This document shows positions 6,767 to 15,621 of a DNA stretch of 18,883 bases, one piece after another. The notes under the pieces are model-generated. The model saw nothing but the letters and a program-made list of their open reading frames with translations, was not told the origin of the DNA and did not search any database. Position 1 is the first letter of the stretch; each line of letters starts with the position of its first letter. Both the position numbers and the translations under genes were made by a program. Source of the stretch: Eubacteriales bacterium (GTDB taxonomy: Bacteria > Bacillota_A > Clostridia > Christensenellales > Aristaeellaceae); the NCBI GenBank assembly GCA_030528845.1, contig JAUMYC010000021.1, forward strand, positions 1-18,883, given 5' to 3'.

Positions 6767-9700
6767 GTGAACAGCTTGAAGGAGCACCGGCTGCGCGCGT
6801 TTTTCGCGGCGCTTTTGATCATGTGCCTTTTGTGCGGGGGCGCTCTTGCGCAGGAAAACCTGCTGAGCAACCCGGAGATCGACCTGTCCGAAGGGCAGGC
6901 GGCGGGCTGGAGCGCCGACGCATGGGATATGAACCGTTCCGCCTTCGCCGTGGACGAAAACGGGCTGGAGGGCGGCTGCCTGTATATTTCCAATATGCAG
7001 GAGAACGACGCGCGCTTTGTGCAGCGCGTGGCCGTCGAGCCGAACACGGTCTACCGTTTTTCGTGCCATATCAAGGCGCAGGGCGCCTTTGGCGCGGCGG
7101 GCGCGAATATCTCCGTCGGGCAGAGCCACGCGCTCTCCACGCCCGTGTATGACACAAACGGAGAATGGGTGGAGACGTCGTTTTACGGCGTGACGGGCGA
7201 GGATCAGACCGAGATCGCGGTCTATCTGCGCCTCGGCGGCTATTCCGCCACCACCACGGGCGAGGCTTGGTTTGATAGGGTCTCGGTGCAGAAGGCGGAG
7301 CATGTGCCGGAAGACGTGCATGTGCAGCTGCTGGAGAGCATCTCCTCCTCGGCGCAGGCCGCGCAGGCGGAGGCCGCGGCGGCCGAGCTGTTCGCAGAGG
7401 AAGAGAGCAGCCCGCAGGGCGGCATGATCGCGCTTTCCGCAGGCACTCTTGTCTTCGCCGCCGCCTTTATGGGGATCTATCTCTACGGCGCGAAGAATGC
7501 GCGGGTCTCCCTGCGCTCGGATGAGAAAAAAGACGGCTGGATGATCGACGTGCTGCTGCTCACGGCGCTGCTTGCGCGCCTGCTCACGGCGCTGTTCGTG
7601 CGCGGCTTTGAGACGGATATCAACTGCTTCCTGGGCTGGTCGCAGCGCGTGTTTGAAACGGGCCCGAGCGGCTTTTACGCCCCGGACGCCTTCTGCGATT
7701 ATCCCCCGGGCTATATGTTCGTGCTCTGGCTCAGCGGCGCGCTGCGCGATCTGCTGGGGCAGAACGGCAGCGGCATGGGCGCCGTGCTGCTGATCAAGCT
7801 GCCCAACATCCTTGCGGACGTCGTCGTCGTCGCCATGCTCTATTCGCTGGCGAAAAAGCGCATCCCCTCGCGCGCGGCGCTGCTGCCGGCGGCTGCGTAT
7901 GCCCTGAACCCCGCCGTCGTGATCGACAGCGCGGGCTGGGGCCAGACGGACGGCCTGCTCGCGGCGCTGCTGCTGGGCGCGTTTGTGCTGGCGACGGACA
8001 AAAAATGGCTGCGCTGCATGGCGGTGTTCGCGCTGGCCGTGCTGGTCAAGCCGCAGGCGCTGCTCTTTGCGCCGCTCGGGCTGATCGTGCTGGTCATCGA
8101 GACCGTGCGCGCGCAGGACAAGGGCAGGATGGCCCTGCAGGCCGTGGGCGGCGTCGCGCTGGCCGTGGCCGTCTGGATCGGCCTCTCGCTGCCCTTTGCC
8201 CTCTCGCAGGTCTCCGTGAATTATCCGGACGCGCCGGGCGCTTTGCAGCCGGTGCTCTGGCTGTTTGAAAAATACTTCGGCACGCTGGGCTCCTATTCCT
8301 ATTACACCGTCAGCGCCTGCAACCTGTGGGATCTGCTGGGCCTGAACTGGGTGGAGATCGTCGACGGGCCGGAGCAGTGGATCGGCTGGGCCTCCTTTGG
8401 CGCGGCGTTCGGCTTTGCGGCGTGGATGTATGCCGCGGACAAGAGCGGCCGCAGGCTCTGCCTGATCGCCGCGGCGGCTCTGACGATCATGTACACCTTC
8501 GGCCTGAAGATGCACGAGCGCTATCTCTTCCCGGCGATCGCCTTCCTGTGCCTCGCGGCGAGCGAGGATCAGGACGCGCGCATCCCCGTGGCGGCGCTGC
8601 TGGTCAGCTGTGCGCAGATGCTGAACATGGGCCTCGTGCTGCTCTACGACTATACCCTCTTTGCGCCGCGCGCGCTGGTGGTGTTCACGGACCTGCTGGT
8701 CATCGGCTCCTGCGCGCTGCTGGTCTGGACGTGCGCCGACCTGTGCCTGCGCGAGCATGCCGTCACCTTCACGCGCATCTATCGCCCCTCCTCCGGAAGG
8801 CTGGATATTCAGGAAAAGCGGGCGCAGATCGCCTCGGGCAGCGGCCTGTTCCAGACCGGGAACTACAAGATGAACCTCACGCGCAAGGAACGGCTGGCGA
8901 TCGCCGCAGTCACGGCGCTCTACAGCGTGTTCACCTTCGTCAATCTGGGCACGCTCAGCGCGCCGCAGACGAGCTGGACCTCCTCCATGCCGGGCGAACA
9001 GCTGGTGTTCGATCTTGGGCAGGAGCAGAAGTTCATGCTGACCTATTACGGCGGCATCTGCGACAGCAGCTTCACCGTGGAATTCTCCTCCGACGGCGAA
9101 AATTACAGCGAGCCCGGCCTCGCCCAGTACGATCAGGGCGAGATCTTCCGCTGGCTGTGGTATCGCCCGATGCTGCGCGGAAACGACGGCTCCCTCGCGC
9201 CCGTCGACGCGGACTATTCCTATCAGACCGCGCGCTATGTGCGCCTGACGACGGAGCAGAGCGGGCTCGTGCTCTCGGAGGTGGCCTTCCTGAGCGAGGA
9301 AGGAGAGCCCCTGCCCATCGCCTCGGTGACGACCAACGGCGCGGAGGATCCGCTGCTGCTCATCGACGAGCAGCAGACCGTGCCGGAGCATCCTTCCTAC
9401 TTCAACAGCTCCTATTTCGATGAGATCTATCATGTGCGCACGGCCTACGAGCACATCCACGGCATGCACGCCTACGAATGGACGCATCCGCCGCTGGGCA
9501 AGCTGCTCATCGCGCTGGGCATCAAGATCTTCGGCATGAGCCCGTTCGGCTGGCGCTTTGCCGGCGCGCTCTCGGGCGTGGTGATGGTGCCGCTGGCGTA
9601 TCTGCTGATGAGGCAGATCTCCCGCAGCAAGCTCGCCTCCTTCTTCGCCATGATGCTCATGACGCTGGACTGCATGCACTTCACGCAGTCCCGTCTGGGC

Positions 9701-10672
9701 ACGATCGACTGCTTCGCGGTCATGTTCATCATGCTGATGTACCTGTTCATGTTCCGCTATGTGCGCATGAACTTCTATCACGCGGGCCTGAAGAAGACGC
9801 TCGTGCCGCTGACGCTGTGCGGGCTGAGCTTCGCGCTGGGCTGCGCTACGAAATGGATCTGCATCTATGCGGGCGTCGGCCTTGCGGTGCTGTTCTTCTG
9901 GTCGCTGGCGCGGCGCTATCTGGAATATCGCCATGCGGCGGCCGGTATGCGCGCCTTTGCGCCCAAGGAAAGGAAGATCGCGCAGCAGGCGGTGAAGGTG
10001 TTCTGGCATAACGCCGTGATCACCTGCCTGTGGTGCGTCGTGTTCTTCGTCGTCGTGCCGCTCTTGACGTATTATTTCTCGTATTACTGGCATCTGGCTC
10101 CGGACGGCGCCTTTAACGTGGCAAGCGTGGTGGAGCTGCAGAAGGGGATCATGAGCTATCACTCCGGCCTTGGCGACGACGGGCATTTCTTCCGCTCGCC
10201 GTGGTATGAATGGCCGCTGATCGTCAAGCCCATGTGGTATTATTCCGGCAACGCTTTCTATGCACAGGACACCGTCTCCTCCATCTCCTGCATGGGCAAT
10301 CCTGCGGTGTGGTGGGGCGGCCTTGCTGGGCTGGTGTACGTGCTGGTGAAGTGGATCCGCAGTGGCTGCAAGGACAACAAATGCCTCGTGCTGCTGGTGG
10401 GCTTTGCCAGCCAGTATATGCCCTGGGTGCTGGTGCCGCGTTCCACCTTCATCTATCATTACTTTGCCAGCGTGCCCTTCATCATCCTCTGCGCCGGCGT
10501 GCTGATAGAGGATATCGAGCGCAAAGACCGCGGCCTTGCGAAAAAGGTCGTCGGCGTGTGGGTCGGCGCTGCTGCGCTTTTGTGCGCGGCGTTCTATCCG
10601 CTCATGAGCGGCACGCCCATCCCGCGCGCGTACGCCAAATGGCTCAGGTGGTTCAACTGGTATAACTATTAA
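6767..10672 (+). CDS. Double GT-C membrane glycosyltransferase (Gpi18-like + PMT/GT39)
   Basis: About 1301 residues. Order: signal peptide (1-28, cleavage after GALA); a lectin- or CBM4/9-like beta domain (about 30-180); one membrane segment (218-241); a first GT-C module resembling Gpi18-like mannosyltransferases, with Asp284 in FETDINCF, DYPPGY (311-316), WGQTD (391-395) and KPQ (428-430); a cytoplasmic linker (about 658-708); a discoidin/F5-8C-like domain (about 730-850); and a second module of the protein O-mannosyltransferase family (GT39), with FDE (884-886), THPPLGK (906-912) and the terminal YHYF (1230-1233). Such enzymes use polyprenyl-phosphate sugars outside the membrane. The donor and target are not known here; O-mannosylation of exported proteins is an inference. 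The start is uncertain: GTG 6767 (AGAGGAAG at 6751-6758), TTG 6776 (AAAGGAAG at 6760-6767) and TTG 6746 are all possible. Confidence 0.85.
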   Translation: MNSLKEHRLRAFFAALLIMCLLCGGALAQENLLSNPEIDLSEGQAAGWSADAWDMNRSAFAVDENGLEGGCLYISNMQENDARFVQRVAVEPNTVYRFSCHIKAQGAFGAAGANISVGQSHALSTPVYDTNGEWVETSFYGVTGEDQTEIAVYLRLGGYSATTTGEAWFDRVSVQKAEHVPEDVHVQLLESISSSAQAAQAEAAAAELFAEEESSPQGGMIALSAGTLVFAAAFMGIYLYGAKNARVSLRSDEKKDGWMIDVLLLTALLARLLTALFVRGFETDINCFLGWSQRVFETGPSGFYAPDAFCDYPPGYMFVLWLSGALRDLLGQNGSGMGAVLLIKLPNILADVVVVAMLYSLAKKRIPSRAALLPAAAYALNPAVVIDSAGWGQTDGLLAALLLGAFVLATDKKWLRCMAVFALAVLVKPQALLFAPLGLIVLVIETVRAQDKGRMALQAVGGVALAVAVWIGLSLPFALSQVSVNYPDAPGALQPVLWLFEKYFGTLGSYSYYTVSACNLWDLLGLNWVEIVDGPEQWIGWASFGAAFGFAAWMYAADKSGRRLCLIAAAALTIMYTFGLKMHERYLFPAIAFLCLAASEDQDARIPVAALLVSCAQMLNMGLVLLYDYTLFAPRALVVFTDLLVIGSCALLVWTCADLCLREHAVTFTRIYRPSSGRLDIQEKRAQIASGSGLFQTGNYKMNLTRKERLAIAAVTALYSVFTFVNLGTLSAPQTSWTSSMPGEQLVFDLGQEQKFMLTYYGGICDSSFTVEFSSDGENYSEPGLAQYDQGEIFRWLWYRPMLRGNDGSLAPVDADYSYQTARYVRLTTEQSGLVLSEVAFLSEEGEPLPIASVTTNGAEDPLLLIDEQQTVPEHPSYFNSSYFDEIYHVRTAYEHIHGMHAYEWTHPPLGKLLIALGIKIFGMSPFGWRFAGALSGVVMVPLAYLLMRQISRSKLASFFAMMLMTLDCMHFTQSRLGTIDCFAVMFIMLMYLFMFRYVRMNFYHAGLKKTLVPLTLCGLSFALGCATKWICIYAGVGLAVLFFWSLARRYLEYRHAAAGMRAFAPKERKIAQQAVKVFWHNAVITCLWCVVFFVVVPLLTYYFSYYWHLAPDGAFNVASVVELQKGIMSYHSGLGDDGHFFRSPWYEWPLIVKPMWYYSGNAFYAQDTVSSISCMGNPAVWWGGLAGLVYVLVKWIRSGCKDNKCLVLLVGFASQYMPWVLVPRSTFIYHYFASVPFIILCAGVLIEDIERKDRGLAKKVVGVWVGAAALLCAAFYPLMSGTPIPRAYAKWLRWFNWYNY

Positions 10673-10688
10673 GCGGATCTCCGCGGAG

Positions 10689-10720
10689 AAAAAGGGCCGG
10701 CAGCGCTGCCGGCCCTTTTT
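10689..10720. terminator. Bidirectional palindromic terminator
   Basis: A perfect 32-base palindrome: five A, the arm GGGCCGGCAGC, its exact complement, then five T. It can terminate on either strand. It begins 17 bases after the glycosyltransferase stop and separates that unit from comM. Confidence 0.92.
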
Positions 10721-10740
10721 ACATGTATGCGCGCGCGGCG

Positions 10741-10770
10741 TTGTCTTTGGGCGCAGGTGTGTGCTATACT
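10741..10770 (+). promoter_or_regulatory. Sigma-A promoter of comM-dprA
   Basis: The -35 box is TTGTCT (10741-10746) and the -10 box is TATACT (10765-10770), with an 18-base spacer. TGC directly before the -10 box gives an extended -10 (TGn) element. Transcription would begin near 10777, about 25 bases before the comM ATG, right after the terminator. Confidence 0.7.
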
Positions 10771-10801
10771 GGATGCAATGCAGATAAACGGAGGGCGGAT
10801 T

Positions 10802-12331
10802 ATGCTGTCTACGGTGCAATGCTACGGCCTGAGCGGGATCGACGGGTTTTCCGTGCAGGCGGAGGTGAACCTGACATACGGGCTGCCGGGGTTTGAACTG
10901 GTCGGTCTGCCGGACGCGGCCGTGCGCGAATCGCGCGAGCGGGTGCGCGCTGCGATGGCGAACAGCGGCTTCGCCTTTCCGGACGACCGGCTCACGGTGA
11001 ATCTCGCGCCGGCAGAGCGCAAAAAAGAAGGCCCGGCCTATGACCTGCCCATCGCCGTGGGCATCATCGCGGCCAAGGGCGAGCTTGCCGCGCAATGCCT
11101 GCTGGGCACGGCTGTCATCGGCGAGCTCTCGCTGGACGGGGCCGTGCGCGGCGTGCGGGGCGCGCTGCCGATGGCCATCGCCGCCCGGGCGCAGGGCGTC
11201 GCCCGGCTGATCCTGCCCGAGGCGAATGCTCGGGAGGTCGCCTGCGTGAACGGGGTGCAGATCTTTGCGGTGCGCACGCTCAGGGAGGCCGTGGAGATCC
11301 TCAAAAACGAGACGCAGCTGCGGCCGATCGAGCCGGTGTCATATGAAAAAATGCTGACCGAGCGGCAGACTGCGAGCGATTTTTGCTTTGTCAAGGGACA
11401 GAGCGCGGCCAAGCGCGCGCTGGAGATCGCCGCGGCGGGCGGGCATAACGTGCTGCTCATCGGCCCGCCCGGCTCCGGCAAGACGCTCATGGCGCGCTGC
11501 ATGCCCTCCATTTTGCCGGACATGGCCTTCGAGGAGGCGCTCGAGGCCACGCGCATCCATTCCGTGGCCGGGAGCGTGCCCGAGAGCGGCCTGCTGACCG
11601 AGCGGCCCTTCCGCTCGCCCCATCACACGGCGAGCCATACTTCGCTGGTGGGCGGCGGCAACCATGCGCTGCCGGGAGAGATCTCCAAGGCGCACAACGG
11701 CGTGCTGTTTCTGGACGAGCTGCCCGAATACCGGCGCGACGTGCTCGAGGCGCTGCGCCAGCCGATGGAGGACGGCTTTGTGACCGTCACCCGCGTGAAC
11801 GCGCAGAGCACCTATCCGAGCCATTTCATGCTCGTTGCCTCCATGAACCCCTGCCCGTGCGGGAATTTCGGCTCGCGCAGCAAGGAATGCCGCTGCACGC
11901 CGCTGGAGATCAAGCGCTATCTCTCGCGCATCTCCGGGCCGCTGCTGGACAGGATCGACCTGCATATCGAGGTGGAGAGCGTTTCGGCGGAGCAGATCGC
12001 CGGGCAGGAGCTTGCGGAGAGCTCCGCGCAGATCCGCAGCCGGGTGGAGGCGGCGCGCGGCGTGCAGAGGGAGCGCTATAAAAAGGAGCAGATCGCCTGC
12101 AACGCGCGTCTGGACGCGCGGACGCTGCCCCGCTACAGCCGCCTGACCAAGGACGCGCAGGCGCTGGCTATGCAGGCCTGCGAGGCGATGCAGCTGAGCA
12201 ACCGCGCCTACACGCGCATCCTCAAGGTCGCGCGCACCATTGCAGATCTCGCCGCATGCGCGGAGGTGCTGCCCGAGCATGTGGCGGAGGCCGTGCAGTA
12301 TCGCAGCATGGACAGGAAATACTGGGGATAA
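10802..12331 (+). CDS. comM: ComM/YifB family AAA+ ATPase
   Basis: A 509-residue Mg-chelatase-like AAA+ protein. In transformable proteobacteria ComM is a helicase that helps branch migration of incoming DNA; elsewhere the family is named YifB. The N-terminal Lon/S5-like domain spans about 1-170. The AAA+ core has Walker A GPPGSGKT (221-228) and Walker B VLFLDE (301-306). Four cysteines at 351, 353, 363 and 365 (CPCG ... CRC) form a likely metal-binding insertion, as usual for the family. The Mg-chelatase C domain is at about 405-505. ATG 10802 has GGAGGG (10790-10795) six bases before it; the longer frame from 10727 would run through the promoter. dprA follows after 12 bases. Confidence 0.93.
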   Translation: MLSTVQCYGLSGIDGFSVQAEVNLTYGLPGFELVGLPDAAVRESRERVRAAMANSGFAFPDDRLTVNLAPAERKKEGPAYDLPIAVGIIAAKGELAAQCLLGTAVIGELSLDGAVRGVRGALPMAIAARAQGVARLILPEANAREVACVNGVQIFAVRTLREAVEILKNETQLRPIEPVSYEKMLTERQTASDFCFVKGQSAAKRALEIAAAGGHNVLLIGPPGSGKTLMARCMPSILPDMAFEEALEATRIHSVAGSVPESGLLTERPFRSPHHTASHTSLVGGGNHALPGEISKAHNGVLFLDELPEYRRDVLEALRQPMEDGFVTVTRVNAQSTYPSHFMLVASMNPCPCGNFGSRSKECRCTPLEIKRYLSRISGPLLDRIDLHIEVESVSAEQIAGQELAESSAQIRSRVEAARGVQRERYKKEQIACNARLDARTLPRYSRLTKDAQALAMQACEAMQLSNRAYTRILKVARTIADLAACAEVLPEHVAEAVQYRSMDRKYWG

Positions 12332-12343
12332 AGGGGAACGGGT

Positions 12344-13438
12344 ATGGATATCGGAGCGATGGAGCAGTATTGGGTGTGGCTCTCGAGCGTGGAGGGCATC
12401 GGCCCGAAGCGCTTTTACCAGCTGCTGAGCGAATATGGAGACCCGCGCTGCGTCTGGGACGAAGTGAAGGCGGGCAGGGCGCACGCCGAAGGGCTCGGCC
12501 CCAAGACGCTGGCCAAGCTCAAGGAGGCATGCAGCCCGGCTTATTTCTATAAGCTCTTTGACGAGATGGAGCGGCTGGAGATCACGCCCGTGACGCGCAT
12601 CTCCGAACGCTACAGCGAGCTGCTCGGCAGCATCTACGACCCGCCGCCCACGCTCTATGTGAAGGGAAACGCCGACCTGCGGCTGGAGAGGCCGTTCGCC
12701 GTCGTCGGCACGCGCTATCCCACGCGCGACGGCAAGCGCTCGGCGGAGGAATTTGCCGAGAGGCTCGCGCGCTCCGGCGCGACAATCGTCTCCGGCATGG
12801 CGCGGGGCGTGGATACCCTCGCGCATCAGGGCGCGCTCAAGGGCGAAGGGCGTACCGTGGCCGTGCTCGGCTGCGGAGCGGATATCGTCTATCCGCCGGA
12901 GAACGAGGCGGTGTATCGCAAAATCCTCGAGACGGGCGGGACGATCGTCTCCGAATATGCGCCGGGCACGCCGCCCAACGCGCAGAACTTCCCCGCCCGA
13001 AACAGGATCATCTCCGGCCTTTGCGAGGGCACGCTCATCGTGGAGGGCGGGCTCAAGTCCGGCGGCATGATCACCGCGGAGGACTGCCTCGAGCAGGGGC
13101 GCGATCTGTTCGTCGTGCCCGGCTCCATCTATTCCTCCATGTCGCAGGGGCCCAATTCGCTCCTGATGCAGGGCGCGCTGCCGGCGGTCTCGCCGTGGGA
13201 TATCCCGGAGCATTACCGCTGGGCGAGCAGGCCCTCCGCCGCCGCAAAGGAGAGGCCGGTCGAGCTTTCCGAGGAGGAAAGGCCGGTCGTGGAGCAGCTG
13301 CGCAGGCAGGAGATGACTTTGGGAGAATTGAGTGCAGAAACGGGATTAAATGCGGCAAAATTGAATTCTGTCTTGACAATGCTCGAATTACGGGGAATAA
13401 TATGTAAGGTTCCCGGCGGAGCGTACCGCGCGAAATAG
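12344..13438 (+). CDS. dprA: DNA-processing protein DprA (Smf)
   Basis: Single-strand DNA-binding recombination mediator that loads RecA onto DNA taken up by transformation; also kept in species not known to be competent. 364 residues. An N-terminal helix-hairpin/SAM-like region (about 5-75) is followed by the Rossmann-type core with VVGTRYPT (120-127), SGMARGVD (150-157), FPARNRIISGL (216-226) and EGGLKSGGM (234-242). A C-terminal winged-helix domain spans about 300-364. AAGGGG (12331-12336) precedes the ATG. The last 120 bases are clearly AT-richer than the rest and use codons rare here (TTA, ATA, AGT, TGT); they contain a promoter-like sequence for topA. Confidence 0.95.
   Translation: MDIGAMEQYWVWLSSVEGIGPKRFYQLLSEYGDPRCVWDEVKAGRAHAEGLGPKTLAKLKEACSPAYFYKLFDEMERLEITPVTRISERYSELLGSIYDPPPTLYVKGNADLRLERPFAVVGTRYPTRDGKRSAEEFAERLARSGATIVSGMARGVDTLAHQGALKGEGRTVAVLGCGADIVYPPENEAVYRKILETGGTIVSEYAPGTPPNAQNFPARNRIISGLCEGTLIVEGGLKSGGMITAEDCLEQGRDLFVVPGSIYSSMSQGPNSLLMQGALPAVSPWDIPEHYRWASRPSAAAKERPVELSEEERPVVEQLRRQEMTLGELSAETGLNAAKLNSVLTMLELRGIICKVPGGAYRAK
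13373..13401 (+). promoter_or_regulatory. Sigma-A promoter for topA inside dprA
   Basis: The -35 box TTGACA (13373-13378) is a perfect consensus. The -10 box AATAAT (13396-13401) matches five of six, and the spacer is 17 bases. It lies within the last 66 bases of dprA in a local AT-rich patch. Transcription from about 13408 would give a leader of about 110 bases before topA. It is the best promoter match in the window by sequence. Confidence 0.68.
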
Positions 13439-13518
13439 CGACAGGACGCGCATGAAACGCCCCAAAAGAATCATATGCATCTGAAAAACAGGAAAAAAGG
13501 AAATTTCGGAGGAAATCC

Positions 13519-15621
13519 ATGGCATATAAACTGGTCATCGTAGAATCTCCCGCCAAAGCGCGCACCATCGCAAAATTCCTGGGCAGGTCTTATAAAGTAG
13601 AGGCCTCGCAGGGGCATGTGCGCGACCTGCCCAAGTCTCAGCTGGGCGTAAATGTAGAAGAAAACTTCGAGCCGCATTACATCACCATCCGCGGCCGGGG
13701 CGACATTCTGGACAAGATCCGCAAGGAAGCCAAGGGCGCCTCGCGGGTCTACCTCGCGACAGACCCGGACCGCGAAGGCGAGGCCATCTCCTGGCATCTT
13801 TCGCAGGTGCTCAAGATCCCGCAGGACGAAGAATGCAGGATCGAATTTCACGAGATCACTTCCAAGGCCGTGAAGGCGGCCGTCAAGACGCCGCGCAAAC
13901 TGGATATGGACCTCGTCTCCGCCCAGCAGGCCCGGCGCGTGCTCGATCGCCTCGTGGGCTATAAGATCAGCCCGTTGCTCTGGGCCAAGGTGCGCAAGGG
14001 CCTGTCCGCCGGGCGCGTACAATCCGTCGCCTGCGCCATGATCGTGGAGCGCGAAAACGAGATCGAAGCCTTCGAGCCGAAGGAATATTGGAACATGTTC
14101 GGCATGTTCCGCGACGGCGACATCACCTTCCGCGGCAAGTTCACCGCCATCGACGGCGAGAGAGTCACGCCCGCTTCCGCACAGGAAGTGGCCGGGATCA
14201 CCGCGCGGGCCAAGGAGGCCTCCTTCAAGGTCACCTCCGTCAAGCGCGGCGTGAAGCTGCGCCACCCCGTGCCGCCCTTCACCACCCCGAGCCTGCAGCA
14301 GGAGGCCTCGCGCAAGCTGGGCTTCACCACGCAGAAGACCATGCAGGTCGCGCAGCAGCTCTATGAAGGAGTCGATCTCGAGGGCGAGGGCACGCAGGGT
14401 ATCGTCAGCTATATCCGTACCGACTCCATCCGCGTCTCCGAGGAGGCCGTTGCCGCCGTGCGCGTGCTGATCGACGAGAAATTCGGCGGGGAATACCTGC
14501 CGGAGCAGCCCAACGAATATCGCGGGCGCAAGAACATCCAGGACGCCCACGAGGCCATCCGCCCGACGGTCGTCGAGCGCACGCCCGAGAGCATCAAAGC
14601 TTCTTTGACAAACGACCAGTTCAAGCTCTACCGGCTCATCTACCAGCGCTTTGTCGCCAGCCAGATGAAGCCGGCGGAATACGATACCATGGCGGCGGAA
14701 GTGGAAGGCGACGGCATCGCGTTCCATTTCGGCGGGCAGAAGCTGCGCTTTGCGGGCTTTATGAAGCTCTATGTGGAAGGCCACGACGACGAGCAGGAAG
14801 AAGCCGACACCGCCCTCCCCAATCTGGAAGAGGGCACCGAGGCGGTGCTGATCGATCTGGAGAGCGAGCAGCGCTTCACACAGGCGCCCCCGCGCTACAC
14901 CGAGGCCTCGCTCGTGCGCGCGCTGGAGGAAAAGGGCATCGGCCGCCCCTCCACCTACGCCCCGACGATCACGACGCTGCTGGCCAGAGGCTATGTATCG
15001 CGCGAGAACAAGCGCCTCGTGCCCAACGAGCTGGGCATCGTCGTCACGGACGTGATGCAAAAGCACTTCCCGGACATCGTCAACATCGCCTTCACCGCCG
15101 ATATGGAAGACCAGCTCGACAACGTGGAAGCGGGCAAGGAAGACTGGCACGACGTGCTGCACGAATTCTACGGCCCGTTTGCCGTGTCTCTGGAAAAGGC
15201 GGAGGCCAGCATCGAAAAAATGGAGATCAAGGACGAGGTCTCGGACATCCCGTGCGAAAAGTGCGGGGCGATGCTGGTGTATAAAATGGGCCGCTTCGGC
15301 CGCTTCCTCGCCTGCCCCAATTTCCCGGAATGCCGCTTTACGATGCCGATCCTCAAGGATATCGGCGTGGCCTGCCCGGATTGCGGCGGCAGGATCCTGG
15401 AGCGAATGAGCAAAAAGGGCAGAAAGTTCTTCGGCTGCGAGCATTATCCGGAATGCGCGTTCGTCAGCTGGGATATGCCCGTGAGCGAAAAATGCCCCAA
15501 GTGCGGCGGGCGCATGGTCTACAAGCGCGGCCGCAAGGGAGAAAAATATCACGTCTGCATCAACGAGACCTGCAACGAGCGCGTGCTCGTGGAGCAGGAA
15601 CAGGAGAATAATGAAGAATAA
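13519..15621 (+). CDS. topA: DNA topoisomerase I
   Basis: Type IA topoisomerase that relaxes negative supercoils. 700 residues. The TOPRIM domain has Glu9 in VIVESPAKA and the acidic triad Asp82, Asp84, Glu86 in DPDREGE. The active-site tyrosine is Tyr298 in IVSYIRTDS. The C-terminal tail has three four-cysteine zinc ribbons beginning at Cys579, Cys619 and Cys659, exactly 40 residues apart, each starting C-x2-C. GGAGGA (13508-13513) lies five bases before the ATG. The 80-base gap after dprA, together with the promoter inside dprA, suggests separate control. The last 11 bases overlap trmFO. Confidence 0.97.
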   Translation: MAYKLVIVESPAKARTIAKFLGRSYKVEASQGHVRDLPKSQLGVNVEENFEPHYITIRGRGDILDKIRKEAKGASRVYLATDPDREGEAISWHLSQVLKIPQDEECRIEFHEITSKAVKAAVKTPRKLDMDLVSAQQARRVLDRLVGYKISPLLWAKVRKGLSAGRVQSVACAMIVERENEIEAFEPKEYWNMFGMFRDGDITFRGKFTAIDGERVTPASAQEVAGITARAKEASFKVTSVKRGVKLRHPVPPFTTPSLQQEASRKLGFTTQKTMQVAQQLYEGVDLEGEGTQGIVSYIRTDSIRVSEEAVAAVRVLIDEKFGGEYLPEQPNEYRGRKNIQDAHEAIRPTVVERTPESIKASLTNDQFKLYRLIYQRFVASQMKPAEYDTMAAEVEGDGIAFHFGGQKLRFAGFMKLYVEGHDDEQEEADTALPNLEEGTEAVLIDLESEQRFTQAPPRYTEASLVRALEEKGIGRPSTYAPTITTLLARGYVSRENKRLVPNELGIVVTDVMQKHFPDIVNIAFTADMEDQLDNVEAGKEDWHDVLHEFYGPFAVSLEKAEASIEKMEIKDEVSDIPCEKCGAMLVYKMGRFGRFLACPNFPECRFTMPILKDIGVACPDCGGRILERMSKKGRKFFGCEHYPECAFVSWDMPVSEKCPKCGGRMVYKRGRKGEKYHVCINETCNERVLVEQEQENNEE

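Noticed and set aside
6800..6850. A lipoprotein signal in the glycosyltransferase
   Set aside because: Cysteines occur in the hydrophobic stretch, but no proper lipobox is formed; GALA followed by Gln fits signal peptidase I better.
10727..10801. A longer ComM start
   Set aside because: It would begin before the promoter boxes; the strong ribosome-binding site and family start are at 10802.
6521..11095. A 1524-residue open frame on the minus strand
   Set aside because: It lies antisense to the glycosyltransferase and crosses a strong terminator and a promoter. Its translation is low-complexity, rich in His, Arg, Gln and Ala, with no recognisable domain. Such frames arise from GC-rich codon bias.
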